Positions 1 to 9,460 of a stretch of DNA of 64,000 nt are shown here, piece by piece (positions within the stretch are counted from its first letter, which is position 1; each line of letters opens with the position of its first letter). The notes beneath the pieces are model-generated. The model searched no databases, was not told the DNA's origin, and saw only the letters and a list, made by a program, of their open reading frames with translations. Source of the DNA: Callipepla californica brunnescens (Eukaryota > Chordata > Aves > Galliformes > Odontophoridae); the NCBI GenBank assembly GCA_023055505.1, contig JALIRH010000030.1, positions 5,018,001 to 5,082,000 on the forward strand, written 5' to 3'. The translations under genes were made by a program, and so were the position numbers.

Positions 1-2
1 GG

Positions 3-593
3 AAGAGCTTCAAAAGCAGTTCTGATTTAAAGGTGCACCAGCAGAGGCACACAGAAGAGAGACCATTTAAGTGCTCTGAGTGTGGGAAGGGCTTCAAAAG
101 CAGTTATGAATTGAAGCGGCACGAGCGCAGCCACACAGGAGAGAGACCCTATAAGTGCTCTGAGTGTGGGAAGAGCTTCAAAAGCGGTTATGAACTGAAG
201 CTGCACCAGCGCAGCCACACAGACGAGAGACCATATAAGTGCTCAGAGTGTGACAAGAGTTTCAAAAGCAGTTCAAAACTGAAGCAGCACCAGCGCAGCC
301 ACACAGGAGAGAGACCATATAATTGCTCTGAGTGTGGGAAGAGCTTCAAATGCAGTTACGAATTGAAGGTGCACCAGCGCAGCCACACAGGAGAGAGACC
401 ATATAAGTGCTCTGAGTGTGACAAGAGCTTTAGTAGCAGTTCTGATCTCAAATCCCACAAGCAAATACACACTACTGAAAGACTGCAGAAGCACCTCCAG
501 AATATGAGAACCTTCAGAAGCAGTTCCAGCCACGTTTCCTACCAGCACATGCACACTGCAGACAGAGCCTGCAATGCCCCAGACATGGAATAG
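3..593 (+). CDS. C2H2 zinc-finger gene, copy A: 3' end of finger exon (5' part outside window)
   Basis: The frame is open from the first bases of the window to a TAG at 591-593, so this is the tail of a finger exon that begins upstream. It shows the end of one finger, five complete fingers of the form C-x2-C-x12-H-x3-H with TGERP/TDERP/TEERP linkers, then a degenerate finger (TTERLQKHL) that has lost its cysteines. Such fingers bind DNA in the nucleus; in this family they usually sit behind a KRAB repressor domain. The KRAB exons are not visible here but exist in copies B and C, so KRAB is inferred for A. The finger starting YNCSECGK is absent from the otherwise near-identical copy C. The helix contact positions are monotonous (S-Y-E or S-S-D types). 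Confidence 0.9.
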   Translation, partial: KSFKSSSDLKVHQQRHTEERPFKCSECGKGFKSSYELKRHERSHTGERPYKCSECGKSFKSGYELKLHQRSHTDERPYKCSECDKSFKSSSKLKQHQRSHTGERPYNCSECGKSFKCSYELKVHQRSHTGERPYKCSECDKSFSSSSDLKSHKQIHTTERLQKHLQNMRTFRSSSSHVSYQHMHTADRACNAPDME

Positions 594-870
594 CTTCAAC
601 CAGAGCCACAGCCTGGTTACCCACTGTGGCTGTGTGTGGTGATGAACCACACAGTTCCCTTGCACGAAATGCAGGAAGAGCTCCAACCACTGCACCAACC
701 TGATTGAGTAGAAAGGGATCCACTCAGGGCAGGGGCCACAGAAATGCCAGCACCGCAGGAAGAGCTTCATCCAGAGCTCTGTCCACACTGAATGTTGCCC
801 AGTGCTCGTGAGGGGAATGCCCTGCAAGCGTCTGTGCTGCAGGAAGAATTTCTCTCAGGGCTGATTTCTC
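594..870 (+). pseudogene. Relict zinc fingers downstream of the copy A stop
   Basis: Read in frame after position about 650, the 3' UTR still shows finger-like pieces: FPCTKCRKSSN, a stop, then KGIHSG, QKCQHRRKSFIQSSVH and CKRLCCRKNFSQG. These match the C-x2-C / K-S-F / H spacing of fingers and the H-S-G linker, but stops and lost residues break them. The ancestral protein therefore had at least three more fingers. The same relics follow copy B (18,858-19,260) and copy C (about 30,930-31,207, minus). Confidence 0.7.
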
Positions 871-1221
871 ATTTCTCATGGGAATGCCCCATTTGCAGGA
901 AGAGTTTACAAGGGAGATGGCTTTGCTGAAACCCTCTACAGAAGGGAATTATCCCAGGAGTTTCAGATCACCTTTCCTTGCTAAGGAAATATATTCTCTC
1001 ACTATATCTGCTTCTCTCCTCTCCTCTTCCTGCAATCAGAATTTTGAAACCATCTTCAAAGGAACATCAGCTGTGTCTGGTTTCTCTGTGTGTCTGTGTG
1101 CATGTTCTGCTCTTAAAAGTTTCTGAGTGCACTGATGCATGAAATACAAGGGTCAGGAGAGCAGTAACGTGGCTTGTGGAAGTTTTCTGAAAATAACCTG
1201 TAGTTGAAGGGGAAGGGGGTG

Positions 1222-1287
1222 AATAAAGTAGGAGAGTTGTTCTGGAGCTTTTGTCACTGTAGTCTTGCTTTTTGTTCTAAAAATAAA
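1222..1287 (+). promoter_or_regulatory. Candidate polyadenylation signals of ZNF copy A
   Basis: AATAAA occurs at 1222-1227 and again at 1282-1287, roughly 630-700 bases after the stop codon. Both are kept at the same place in copy B (19,652-19,657 and 19,711-19,716) and copy C (minus, 30,574-30,579 and 30,514-30,519). Use of either is inferred. Confidence 0.45.
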
Positions 1288-1479
1288 AGACCACTTGTGG
1301 ATTGAGGAATGGTACAAGGAAGTTTGATTTTGCTGATGTCTCCAGTCCACTGCTTTCATCACAGGGAGGCATTTCTTTCACGCAAGCAATGTCATCCTTT
1401 CTCACAGTGCTGCACACTGCTTCTACTCCTCTTCCAAAAAGTTTATTCAGGAGCTTAAAGCAGCTGTGAGACACCAAGC

Positions 1480-2110
1480 TTTGCTAGGCTCCACTAAATC
1501 TAATAAAAGTGGAGCTTGTTTCTCCTAAGTGCAGCATCCCATGTCTCAGGAAGTGGTGGGAGCAGAAGGCAGTGCAAAGCCACAGGGTGCACAAGCAGCT
1601 TATCCCCGCAGCACAGAGGTTTCAGAGTGCTCTCCAGTGCATGCTTGCCTCTTTTCTGAGCTTGAAGGTCTTTGCTTTGACCTTGGGAAAGTGTCCACAA
1701 GACCTCCTGAAGAACGGCCACCACATATGCCTGGCTCAGCTCAAGCTCCTGAGGTCAGTTTGCAGGAAGCAGAGGTTGATTTTGGTGAGCTGGTGAAGCC
1801 AGCAGGAGCCTGCCCATGTCCTCTGGAGCTGTGAGTTTCTCTGTAGGATCCCTGAGTCCCCCCAGCAAGCTGCAAGGAGATGATTCTTGCAGTACTGCAA
1901 AGCGCTGTTCCCTCCATCTCAGGGAGCAGAGGCCTGGTGTGGTGTAGGAGAGGTAAAACAGGGCCCTGAGGGTTGGAGGAACACACAGCTCCAAGGAAAA
2001 GGCGTGGGGAAGAAGCAAGCAGCTGGGAGGCTTAAGAATCCCCAGCAACAGGAAACAGTTGCTGAGGCAAGAGGTGGGATGATTTACATTTCAGCTGCAT
2101 TCAATTAATT
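1480..2110. other. Conserved flank shared by all ZNF copies, no recognisable gene
   Basis: This block recurs behind copy B (about 19,900-20,530) and, inverted, behind copy C (about 29,700-30,310). It holds several short ORFs on both strands, which differ in length and frame among the copies. It therefore looks like duplicated non-coding flank, not a gene. Confidence 0.5.
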
Positions 2111-2214
2111 CCTGACCTACAGCATTGCTCATGTGTTTCCCCATTCCTTTCAGGATTCCCCAAGAAGTGTTCTGACCATTTTGTGTTTTCATCGTTTTGT
2201 GCCATTATTTCTTC

Positions 2215-3170
2215 CCAGGTGCAGGACTCTACGCTTGCTCTTGTTGAACCTCACCACGTTCCACTCTGCCCAACTCCACACTCTGTCCAAGCCTTACAGA
2301 ATGGTGGCACAGCTTTCTGCTATGGCAGCCACTCCTCCCAGCTTTGTACTTTTTGACGGTGCCCTCTGTGCCTATATGCAGGTCACTGATGAAGATGCTG
2401 AATAAGAGCAGGCACAGCACCAACCTCTAAGGAACACCACCAGCTACACGCCTCCAACTAGACTCTGCCCCGCTGATGACAACCGTCTGAGCTCTGCCAC
2501 TCAGCCAGTTCTCAATCCACCTCACTCTCCATTCATCTATCCCATACTTCCTGGGGCCTCATTACAAGGATGCTGTGGCAGACAGTGTGAAAAGCCTTTG
2601 CTAAAGTACAGAACATCCAATAATCTCTGCCCATATGCCCAACCACTGATAACTAGGTAGAAGTCCACCACGATGGTCAACCATATTTTCCCCTTGGGGA
2701 TGCGGTGCTGATCATTCCTGACTATCTTCTTCTCTTTCAATTGCTTGGATATGGCATCCAGAACAAGTTGTTCCATCACCTTTCCAGGGACGGAGGCGAG
2801 GCTGATCATCGTGTATTTTCATGGCTTGTCCTTCCTGCCCATTTTAAAGACTGGTGTTCCACTGGCTATCCTCCAGTCTTCAAGCACCTCTCCCATTCTC
2901 CAAGATCTTTCAAAGATGAGAGAGCGTGGTTTGGTAGTCACTTCTGCCAGCTCCCCCAGCACTTCTCTTTCATCTTCCAACACACTGCTGTAATGTAGAT
3001 GCTGGAAATTCTTCCTTGAGAGGCTGCGGTGCCATGACATCTGGAGTTTAAGAGACATTTGGATAATGCCATACATTATGTCCTTTAACTTTTGGTTAGT
3101 CCTGAAATAGTCAGGATGTTGGTCTAGATGATCTCTGAGACTCACTTCCAACTGTAACATATACATATAT
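2215..3170 (-). mobile_element. Old CR1 LINE fragment (reverse transcriptase region)
   Basis: Broken minus-strand frames read as CR1 ORF2 pieces in the right order: GELAEV and WRIASGTPVFKMGRK (3,166-2,819), then SLASVPGKVMEQLVLD (2,809-2,700), then FSIFISDLHIGTEG (2,423-2,360). These align by eye with the corresponding stretches of the intact ORF2 at 15,004-17,853. Frameshifts and stops are frequent and the FADD box is not preserved, so it is dead. The same fragment lies inverted at 28,640-29,600. Confidence 0.75.
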
Positions 3171-4327
3171 ATTTAATATGGTTGTGAAAATCCACATTTA
3201 TACCAAACGTAAATGTCATTATTTTGCGGCTATGTGAATATGTCTAGTGGAAAATTAATCATGAGGACTCAGAGACAACCTCCAAGACTTCCATAAAGAA
3301 AGAGTTATTTATTACAAAACTTTTACACGGAGATTTTCTTCTACATCTGTTTTGATTATTGCCAATCATCTTGACCCAGGAGTTGATTCAGTTACCAACA
3401 AAGAGGTGGCTGCTGCCTTCACTATGCTCTGGTGTATCTCATGCCCCTGTGTGGGATTGGGGACTATGACCCAGGACGTATGGGAGCCCACCTGTAGCAA
3501 GACACTGTTGACAGACAAAGTAGGTCAAGGCAACTGAGCGTAGATAAATGATTTCTCTCTGTTGACGAGAAAAGATATTTGGGCAAGCACACAGTAGGTG
3601 CCCAATGTCAGATGAGATCACTGACAGGACTTTTGGTTATGAAGATAAGTAAAACTTTAAATTCTTTATTGTCTGATCAGTTATCCTAGAGAAGGGTTTC
3701 AATTTCCTGCATACAATCAAGTAAAAATATATATATTTTTTCTATCATTCATCATAATTGTAGTGACAGAAGTCATATAAAAGCTACAGTTACCTCAGAC
3801 ACACCAAAAGTCATTCCTTTGGACAAATAAGAGTACAACACACCTATATCATTCTTCTGTATATCAATCAAACTGTTCATGAAGTGTCATGCCAAACTCA
3901 ACACCCCGAGGTTCAGCTGTATAAGAGTGCTGACAGAACATTTTGAAGTCCCTGGAGGAGCTTTTGCAGGTTGAATGCCCAGCAGCACACTCATCTTCAA
4001 AGTTGACAACCATATAACAAATTCTGAATTTAACAGGAAGTTACAAAAAGAGAGCAAACATTACAGAAGAGGGACTTTTTTTGTGAACTGCACCCAACTT
4101 CTGAATTCTGTTTAGACAGGTCTGGAACACCAGGAAAAACCAACGTCTTGGTGTCTCTGTAAAACTTATCCAGTGAAAAAAACAAACAGAAGATAAAAAA
4201 CAAATTTCTGGTGAGAACTTTTCCAGAAGAAATCTCCCACATACAGTTTCATGGAGGAAAGCAAGTACGAGTGTGTTCAACGTTGGGCCCTTCACTGCAA
4301 GAAAGACATCAAGGGGCTGGAATGTCA
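3171..4327. other. AT-rich stretch without recognisable gene
   Basis: No long ORF or known domain is visible. TTTATT motifs near 3,308 and a sharply AT-rich segment (3,720-3,790) would fit the R/U5 part of an LTR on the minus strand, but I see no PBS or matching second LTR. The whole stretch is repeated inverted at about 27,475-28,640. Confidence 0.3.
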
Positions 4328-4725
4328 AGGGCAACAAAGCTGGTGAGGGTCTTGAGCACAGGCCTTACGAGGAGTAGTTGAGGGAGCTGGGATTGTTAAG
4401 TCTGGAGAAGAGGAGGCTCAGGGGAGACCTTATTGCTCTCTACAACTACCTGAAGGGAGGCTGTGGTGAGCTGGGGTTCAGCCTTCTGTCATGTAACTAG
4501 TGATAGGATGAAAGGGAATGGCTTCAAATTACACCAGGGGCGACTCAGACCAGACATAGGAAACAGTTCTCCAAAAGAGTGCTCAGGCACTGGAATGGGC
4601 TGCCCAGGGAGGTGGAGGAGTCGCTGACCATGGAGGTGTTCAAGGAACATTTAGATGCTGTCTTGAGGGACATGGTTTAGTGAGAACTACTGGTGATAGG
4701 TGGAACTGAACGGCCACGTTCCTGA
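4328..4725 (+). mobile_element. CR1 3'-end fragment
   Basis: The plus strand reads as the decayed C-terminus of CR1 ORF2: [19 protein letters not shown], then a GGCGE segment, then [14 protein letters not shown] and [17 protein letters not shown] ends, with stops and frameshifts. It matches the end of the ORF2 frame at 15,004-15,350. The octamer tail is not recognisable. An inverted copy sits at about 27,085-27,475. Confidence 0.7.
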
Positions 4726-5154
4726 ACTGCAGATCCTGAACATTTGAGCAAGCCTTTAAAAACCTGAAGTCAGAAGCACAGCCCAAGTATGTGAGGGTGT
4801 TAGCGGGCCCTGCCAAGAGCCGTCACTGAAGAGATCATAGAGGGCATGAAGTGAGGTGTTTGTGAGGGCTGGTGAAGCAGGAAATTGCATGCATTAGACA
4901 GAGGCAAAAAATCAAATGTGGAGGTGGCTCTGAAAGCTCTTGATGCATTTCATTCAGCAGGATGGCCTTGCACTGGCCCTGCACTCCTGCATGTCTCACA
5001 AACCCTTCCTTCTTCCATTGTGGTGATGAACCCCCACTCCAGGAGAATTAGGGTTCTTCCCTGATTGTGACTGCTACTGGAAGTCCACTGAAGTGTGGGA
5101 GGTAAAAGAGAGGAGAAGATCAAGGTCATAATTATGACCTTCTCTTATGAAATA

Positions 5155-5600
5155 TGTCATGGTTTTATGATTTTTGGTATTGGTATTTCACATCATAACA
5201 TCATGTAGTGCATTGAGAATTAAAGCGTTCATGCTCCTGCACCATAGATCACTGACAGTTCTGGGTATAGCTGTCTCAGACAAGAGGAAGAACTACTTTA
5301 AATAGAAGACTTTGCACTGTTTTTTATTTCTATGGTTTTCTGCTCAGAGACTGCGTGTCACGAGATGCTCTCATTCCTTTGGGGATCGACCCATCTTCGG
5401 GTGCTCGCTGCCATCTCACGCTCAGCGTTTATCATAAGGCCTTTGGAATATTAGACACACACTCTTGCTCATTATATATCATTTATAAGTTTTAATTACA
5501 GCTGTATTGAATATATTGTATTTTATGTATTATATTGTGTTAGTTGGCTTTCCAATATCTTATTTACTAAATTCATTTTCCTCCACAGATCATTGCTGCT
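5155..5600 (+). mobile_element. LTR-like fragment
   Basis: It starts with TGTCATGGTTTTATG. Its first 130 bases match the segment at 23,489-23,613 and 63,702-63,826 and, more distantly, the start of the LTR at 40,840-40,411 (shared core TATTCCACATCA / AACATCATG). It is followed by AT-rich sequence and a pyrimidine tract ending CCTCCACAG near 5,590. The 3' edge is not defined. I read it as a solitary or truncated LTR. Confidence 0.45.
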
Positions 5601-5639
5601 GACTTATTTCTAGACCCATATCCACCCGTCCCCCACCCC

Positions 5640-5714
5640 TCCCTCCCTTCTGTCCCCCCTCCCTCCCAATCCATGTCGCCACAGGAATTGCTTCTCTAAG
5701 GCGAAGATGGTGTT
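5640..5714. other. C-rich junction sequence at the end of the ERV integrase
   Basis: A pyrimidine-rich run (CCCTCCCTCCC type) replaces the rest of the integrase. The retroviral reading stops being recognisable at about 5,675. It marks a deletion or rearrangement joint and carries no gene. Confidence 0.4.
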
Positions 5715-6075
5715 TCAGGCGGTAGCATGGGGTACTGCATAAGTTCCAAGCCATCCTGTGGTTGCCACCACCATGGTAAGCACATGATGCTTGCCATCAC
5801 AAGGTTGTGGAAGGGTGATGTAATCAACCTGCCACACCTCCCCATATTTATACTTCTGCCATTGCCCTTCCTGCCAGAGAGGTTTCATTCTCTTAGCTTG
5901 TTTAATTATGGCACATGTATTGCTGTCAGAGATAACCAGTGCAATAGCATCCATAGTTAAGTCCAGCCCTCAGTCTCTAGCCCACTTATGGGTTGGGCCC
6001 CTTCCTTGATCACCTGAGTTCTCAGGGGCCCACCGAGCTAAAAATATCTCCCCTTTGTTCTGCCAGTCCCAGTCT
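5675..6075 (-). pseudogene. ERVL-like integrase fragment (zinc-binding end and start of catalytic core)
   Basis: On the minus strand the frame at 5,954-5,715 carries the end of the integrase zinc-binding region (TCAIIKQAKR) and the start of the catalytic core (WQVDYI, then a VVATTGW-type strand). That gives the first catalytic Asp in the usual place. The core is cut before the glutamate of the D,D-35-E triad, so it cannot integrate DNA. Upstream sequence to about 6,075 continues the linker from RNase H. Class III (ERVL-like) assignment rests on similarity to the other pol copies in this window. Confidence 0.75.
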
Positions 6076-6215
6076 ATCCGCGCCACCTCAATTTTGGCAG
6101 CTCAATCTACCTGATGGTTATTTTTCTGTTCTTCAGTAGATCGATGCTTGGGCACATGAGCATCTATGTGACGCACCTTTACACCCAACCTTTTTGTTCG
6201 GACAGCAGTGCCTTT

Positions 6216-6600
6216 TCAAAGTTCATCAGCCCAAACTGTTCTACTCTTCTGTGGCCAGTTGTTCTGTTCCCACTGCTGCAACCACCCCCATAAAGCATTT
6301 GCCACCATCCACGAGTCAGTACAAAGATACAGCACTGGCCACCTCTCCCATTCAGTCAACTCTAAGGCCACTTGGACAGCTTTTACCTCTGCAAACTGAA
6401 TCAATTCCCCTCTCATTCAGTGGCCTCAGCAACCCGTCATGTGGGGCTCCACACAGCAGCCTTCATGTTGGGACGCTTCTCAACAATATGACACCATCCG
6501 TCAGTGATCAGGGCATATCTCTTCTCATTGTCTGGTAGTTTTTATATGGTGGGCCTGCTTTAGCACGTGCTACCTCCTCTGATGGAGTTGTCCCAAATTT
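6216..6600 (-). pseudogene. ERV RNase H fragment
   Basis: The frame 6,416-6,216 shows an RNase H pattern: a glutamate-containing helix (QFAEVKAVQVAL) followed by YLCTDSWMVANAL, in which the Asp of TDS is a metal ligand. Sequence upstream to about 6,540 reads as ALITDGV, the N-terminal Asp strand, but contains stops. This domain normally cleaves the RNA strand of the RNA:DNA hybrid during reverse transcription. The polymerase domain that should precede it is missing; an LTR piece lies there instead. Confidence 0.75.
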
Positions 6601-6603
6601 CTC

Positions 6604-6690
6604 GCCAACAAGGAACCCTTCCCCACTGGTGGTCAGCCCTTCAATGGGGTCTGGGAGAGGTGGAGCCAGACTCCACCCCTTCCAATCACA
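6604..6690 (-). mobile_element. 5' third of an ERV LTR embedded between ERV coding pieces
   Basis: It matches the first 85-90 bases of the LTR at 9,460-9,212, beginning TGTGATTGGAAGGGGTGG at 6,690 on the minus strand. It is preceded by the same 3'-terminal internal sequence (CMGTVES) found in front of the LTRs at 9,460 and 25,537. It then runs directly into pol sequence (KFGTTPSEEV). This is a recombination joint between the 3' end of one element and the pol of another. Confidence 0.7.
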
Positions 6691-7090
6691 CAGGTATATT
6701 GCCTTCACCTGTGCTCCTGCTGCTGGCTCAGTGCTCACCTCAGGTGGTTCAGGCCATGATTCAACAGTTCCCATGCACTCCACCTCTTCACAACGTGAAC
6801 CACTGATCAAGTAGCCATAGAGAAAGCCCTCCTTAATACAGAGATCCAATACATAGCGACACTTCTATAACTGCCCATTGCGACGCACATCGATGTAATG
6901 TGGGATGAGTGATGATCAGCGTAAGGCTCCTGTTCTTCCTTGCGCCAGTGCTTGATGGTGTTTACTGGAAGCACGTGGTCACGTGGTGCAGGTCCATCCT
7001 GTGCTCCATCAGTCCCAGGAGATCTCACATGATCTTACAGCAACTCTGGAACACTTCAGCAGTATTTGGTTCCTTCTGGCGACTCGTAGA
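6691..7090 (-). mobile_element. ERV internal sequence, 3' end of an element
   Basis: The minus strand carries the CMGTVES terminal motif (about 6,776) also found before two other LTRs here. Upstream sequence to 7,028 contains NTIKHWRKEEQ in a broken frame. No domain is recognised; by position it should be the region just before a 3' LTR. Confidence 0.5.
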
Positions 7091-7091
7091 C

Positions 7092-7454
7092 TCATGGGGA
7101 GTAATATAGATGTTTCAAAGGTACCAGGAAGGGAAGATCTGCCCTCCAGGGCACTATACAGGCCGCATCCCTGTCTTGGATCAACACTTCAGCTTGTACA
7201 GGGGCATGCCCTGGCTGCCTGTACCAAACCTTTCGGCCAGATGTCTGTGGCTGCACGACTACATCAGGCACCAAAGGGGGTGTCCTGATCTGACACAGGG
7301 ACATGATAAGGACCCCTTTAGCAATAAGGACTGGAATGTTGACCACAATATCAGCAGGCAATGTACCAGTAATCAGAGGGACTACTGAACCTCCCACCTC
7401 CAGTAATCTCCCCCGAGGTGCAAGTAGGCCACACCAGCATGGTCCTACCTGCAC
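7092..7454 (-). pseudogene. ERV internal ORF of unknown function
   Basis: A 120-codon open frame between the gag-like ORFs and the 3' end of this element. It is rich in Leu, Val and Pro (GTLPADIVVNIPVLIAKG) with no motif I can assign. It lacks the DTG/DSG of a protease and the YxDD of a reverse transcriptase. It is probably a relic of the pro-pol region or of an accessory reading frame. Confidence 0.4.
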
Positions 7455-7803
7455 CTTCCGAGACCATTTAATTCTATTGATGCCTGGCTTTAGGTTCTCA
7501 GGGGCAGGGAGCAGAAGACTGTTCTCACAGACTGAGGTCTTCCCTGGTTATCAGTGTCCATAATTTGAATCCTAAGCAGGGAGGCCCATACTGTTTGTAA
7601 CATTTTCAGGGCACTGGGTCTGGCATTGTAGCCTGTGACACCTGTGGATGTTTCTTCCTTCTGTTAGGCACTATAAGGTCAGCCAGATTCCAGGTTGTTG
7701 TTCATGCTGCCTGTATTATTCGTACTCACAATTTTCAGGGAGTACCCTGAATTTTTTGATTGTTCCTGAGCTGTTTCCAGAGCTGTAACAAAACATGGTT
7801 TAG

Positions 7804-8109
7804 TTACCCATCGATTTTAGCAAAGGCAACGCCAGCCCGTATAAGATCATTGAACACGGTCTTCCGGGATACCCGTATGGGGCCCAATAGGGGTATCATT
7901 AGGACAGGCTTCTCAGTTTTAATCAGGAATGCCTCATCTTCTTCCACTATGCGGACACTGCGCCTGCTTCTTATGCGCACTGTTTTCCCAAGGTCAGCCA
8001 CCAACAGGCTGCCTGTTGGACGATAGCCTCCGAAGCCACCAAGGGGTTTAGTATGGAGACCAAAGTCCCATAAAGGTGAGAGGGGGCTTGCTGCAGTATT
8101 AGGTCTCAC
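7804..8109 (-). pseudogene. ERV internal ORF downstream of gag-like ORF, unknown
   Basis: A 101-codon minus-strand frame that overlaps the end of the preceding gag-like ORF by a few bases. It contains basic and acidic stretches (KTVRIRSRRSVRIVEEDE) and a hydrophobic LMIPLLGPI segment. No catalytic motif is seen. Overlap and order suggest it continues the gag-pro region after a frameshift. Confidence 0.4.
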
Positions 8110-8564
8110 ATACCTGTTGTAAATTTTTCTGTATCAGGGCTTTCAAAGGTTTCTGAATACAGAGCCTCTCTCATACCCAGTTCCCGGATGTATGTTTGGA
8201 GGTCCTCCATAGAGAACCATAAACCGGTACTGAGTGGAATGTCAGATTTATTAGGCCACGATAGGCGGCATGCTGCCATTAACCAATCTATGATAGAATG
8301 ATTCTCATTATTAGAGTGGATGGTGGCATATAATTTTCGCTTCAAGGATGGGCGCATTGTTATAGATGCTAGTTTTGACATCTCTGTCCCACTAACTAAT
8401 ACGCTTTCAGCTCCCGCATCCCATAACCTCAGGAGCCATGATGGTACGCTTTCTCTTGGTTTTTGATGGAACCGCTGTACTAGGTCCATCAACTCATTTG
8501 CTGTATACGGGCGAGCTGTCACGTGCAAGCATGTTTCAGCAGGGGGCCATTGGTCAGGAGGCAC
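8106..8564 (-). pseudogene. ERV gag-like ORF, capsid-type region
   Basis: A 152-codon frame containing SWLLRLWDAGAESV, followed by a TEMSKLASI stretch. This resembles by eye the WLLRCWDNGASSV segment in the long gag ORF at 38,451-40,397. That shared segment is the best evidence for a gag capsid-like region. The frame overlaps the upstream ORF (8,554-9,012) by about ten bases, and the two probably represent one gag split by a frameshift. Confidence 0.6.
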
Positions 8565-9012
8565 TCCTGCTGGTCTGTCTGGCGCATTTTTTGTTTTTTG
8601 AGTTATGATTGTTCAGATCAATTGGATCCTCCATAGACAGTGCTTCAAGATCCAATTTACAACTCTTTTTTTCTGAAACATCCAGGTCCCCTACTTCAGG
8701 GACCTGGGTGTCCTCCACTGATATGCTACGTATTTGTCTTGTTGGCACATCTAGTCCGAGTTTTTTGGTTACTAACGAGCCCAGTGGTTGTTTCAACATT
8801 TCAATTCGATCTCTTAACAATTGATTTTCATATTCTATGTTTGTATTTGTTATTTCCAGTTTCTGTAAACCCATTATTAGAGGCCAAGCCACAACAGAAG
8901 CGGCTAGCTGACGTTCTTTTGTAACTAGTATGCCCTTATCTAGACCCTGAAATAATCCATAAGCTGGGCTGGAGAAGGAGAAACACTCCCTGTAACCCGC
9001 AGGGGTCCCCAT
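8554..9012 (-). CDS. ERV gag-like ORF, N-terminal region with coiled coil
   Basis: This is the first substantial frame behind the LTR and primer-binding site at 9,194-9,460. The ATG at 9,012 begins a 152-residue product. A leucine-rich amphipathic stretch in the middle (NTNIEYENQLLRDRIEML) should form a coiled coil, and the C-terminal third is acidic and then basic. No zinc knuckle is seen. Position and the following capsid-like frame suggest an N-terminal gag product, or an accessory protein of a non-autonomous element. Whether it is expressed is unknown. Confidence 0.5.
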   Translation of the reverse strand: MGTPAGYRECFSFSSPAYGLFQGLDKGILVTKERQLAASVVAWPLIMGLQKLEITNTNIEYENQLLRDRIEMLKQPLGSLVTKKLGLDVPTRQIRSISVEDTQVPEVGDLDVSEKKSCKLDLEALSMEDPIDLNNHNSKNKKCARQTSRSAS

Positions 9013-9193
9013 TTTTCAATAACAGTGGCAGGATCATAATAGGAGGATCCCATAAATCCTGGAAATCGAGCAGGAATTTCTTGGTCTAGGGGAGTAATGT
9101 TCTCCCCCATGCCACATTTGAAAATGTTCAAATGAAAGACATGGTTAGTTATTGAATATGTGTGTGTATGTATGTATATATACATATATTAAG

Positions 9194-9211
9194 CCTGCAT
9201 GGCTCGCCAAT
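9194..9211 (-). other. Putative retroviral primer-binding site
   Basis: Immediately after the LTR end CCCTACA the minus strand reads ATTGGCGAGCC. The TGG start next to the LTR is the usual layout for a tRNA-primed binding site. I cannot name the tRNA from memory. Confidence 0.55.
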
Positions 9212-9460
9212 TGTAGGGCAAATAACCCCAAGGAAAGCACTCAAGGAAATAACGCAAAAGGTGGTATATTTTTGGTAGGCTTTAAGTAGATGGTATACAA
9301 ACAAATAGCAAAAAAGATTGGCTCACACTGACAATGGTTGATGCTCACCAACAACACCACCAGGGAGGGATCTCCAACAAGAGATCCTTCCCTGCTGGTG
9401 GTCAGCCCTTAAATGGGGTCTTGGGAGAGGTGGAGTCAAACTCCACCCCTTCCAATCACA
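9212..9460 (-). mobile_element. 249-bp ERV LTR, shared by two elements
   Basis: It starts TGTGATTGGAAGGGGTGG at 9,460 and ends GGGTTATTTGCCCTACA at 9,212 (TG...CA). It matches the plus-strand LTR at 25,537-25,783 over its whole length. On its downstream side lie a PBS and gag-like frames. On its upstream side lies the 3'-terminal internal sequence of another element, so one LTR serves as the 5' LTR of one element and the 3' LTR of the next. Confidence 0.8.

Larger units (their letters stand above)
1..5027 (+). repeat. Left arm of a large inverted repeat
   Basis: Base 1 corresponds to 31,716 and base 5027 to 26,771 on the opposite strand. The same finger ORF, relict fingers, CR1 fragments and flank occur in reverse order. 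By eye the arms are very similar throughout, apart from scattered substitutions, small indels and one finger-sized (84-bp) length difference. Similarity stops abruptly after CCTTCTTCCATTGT at 5008-5021. The arm probably extends upstream of the window, because the other arm continues into the 5' part of ZNF copy C. Confidence 0.9.

Noticed and set aside
273..827. Minus-strand ORF under the zinc fingers (also at 18,696 and 30,974)
   Set aside because: It is the antisense shadow of the finger codons, with the same periodic peptide.
1509..1834. Short ORF conserved behind all three ZNF copies (1,509; 19,914; 30,012)
   Set aside because: Conservation is explained by segmental duplication. The frame is truncated and changed in the copy at 19,914-20,186.
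9157..9190. TGTGTGTATGTATGTATATA stretch as a regulatory element
   Set aside because: A simple microsatellite in the ERV leader with no further signal.
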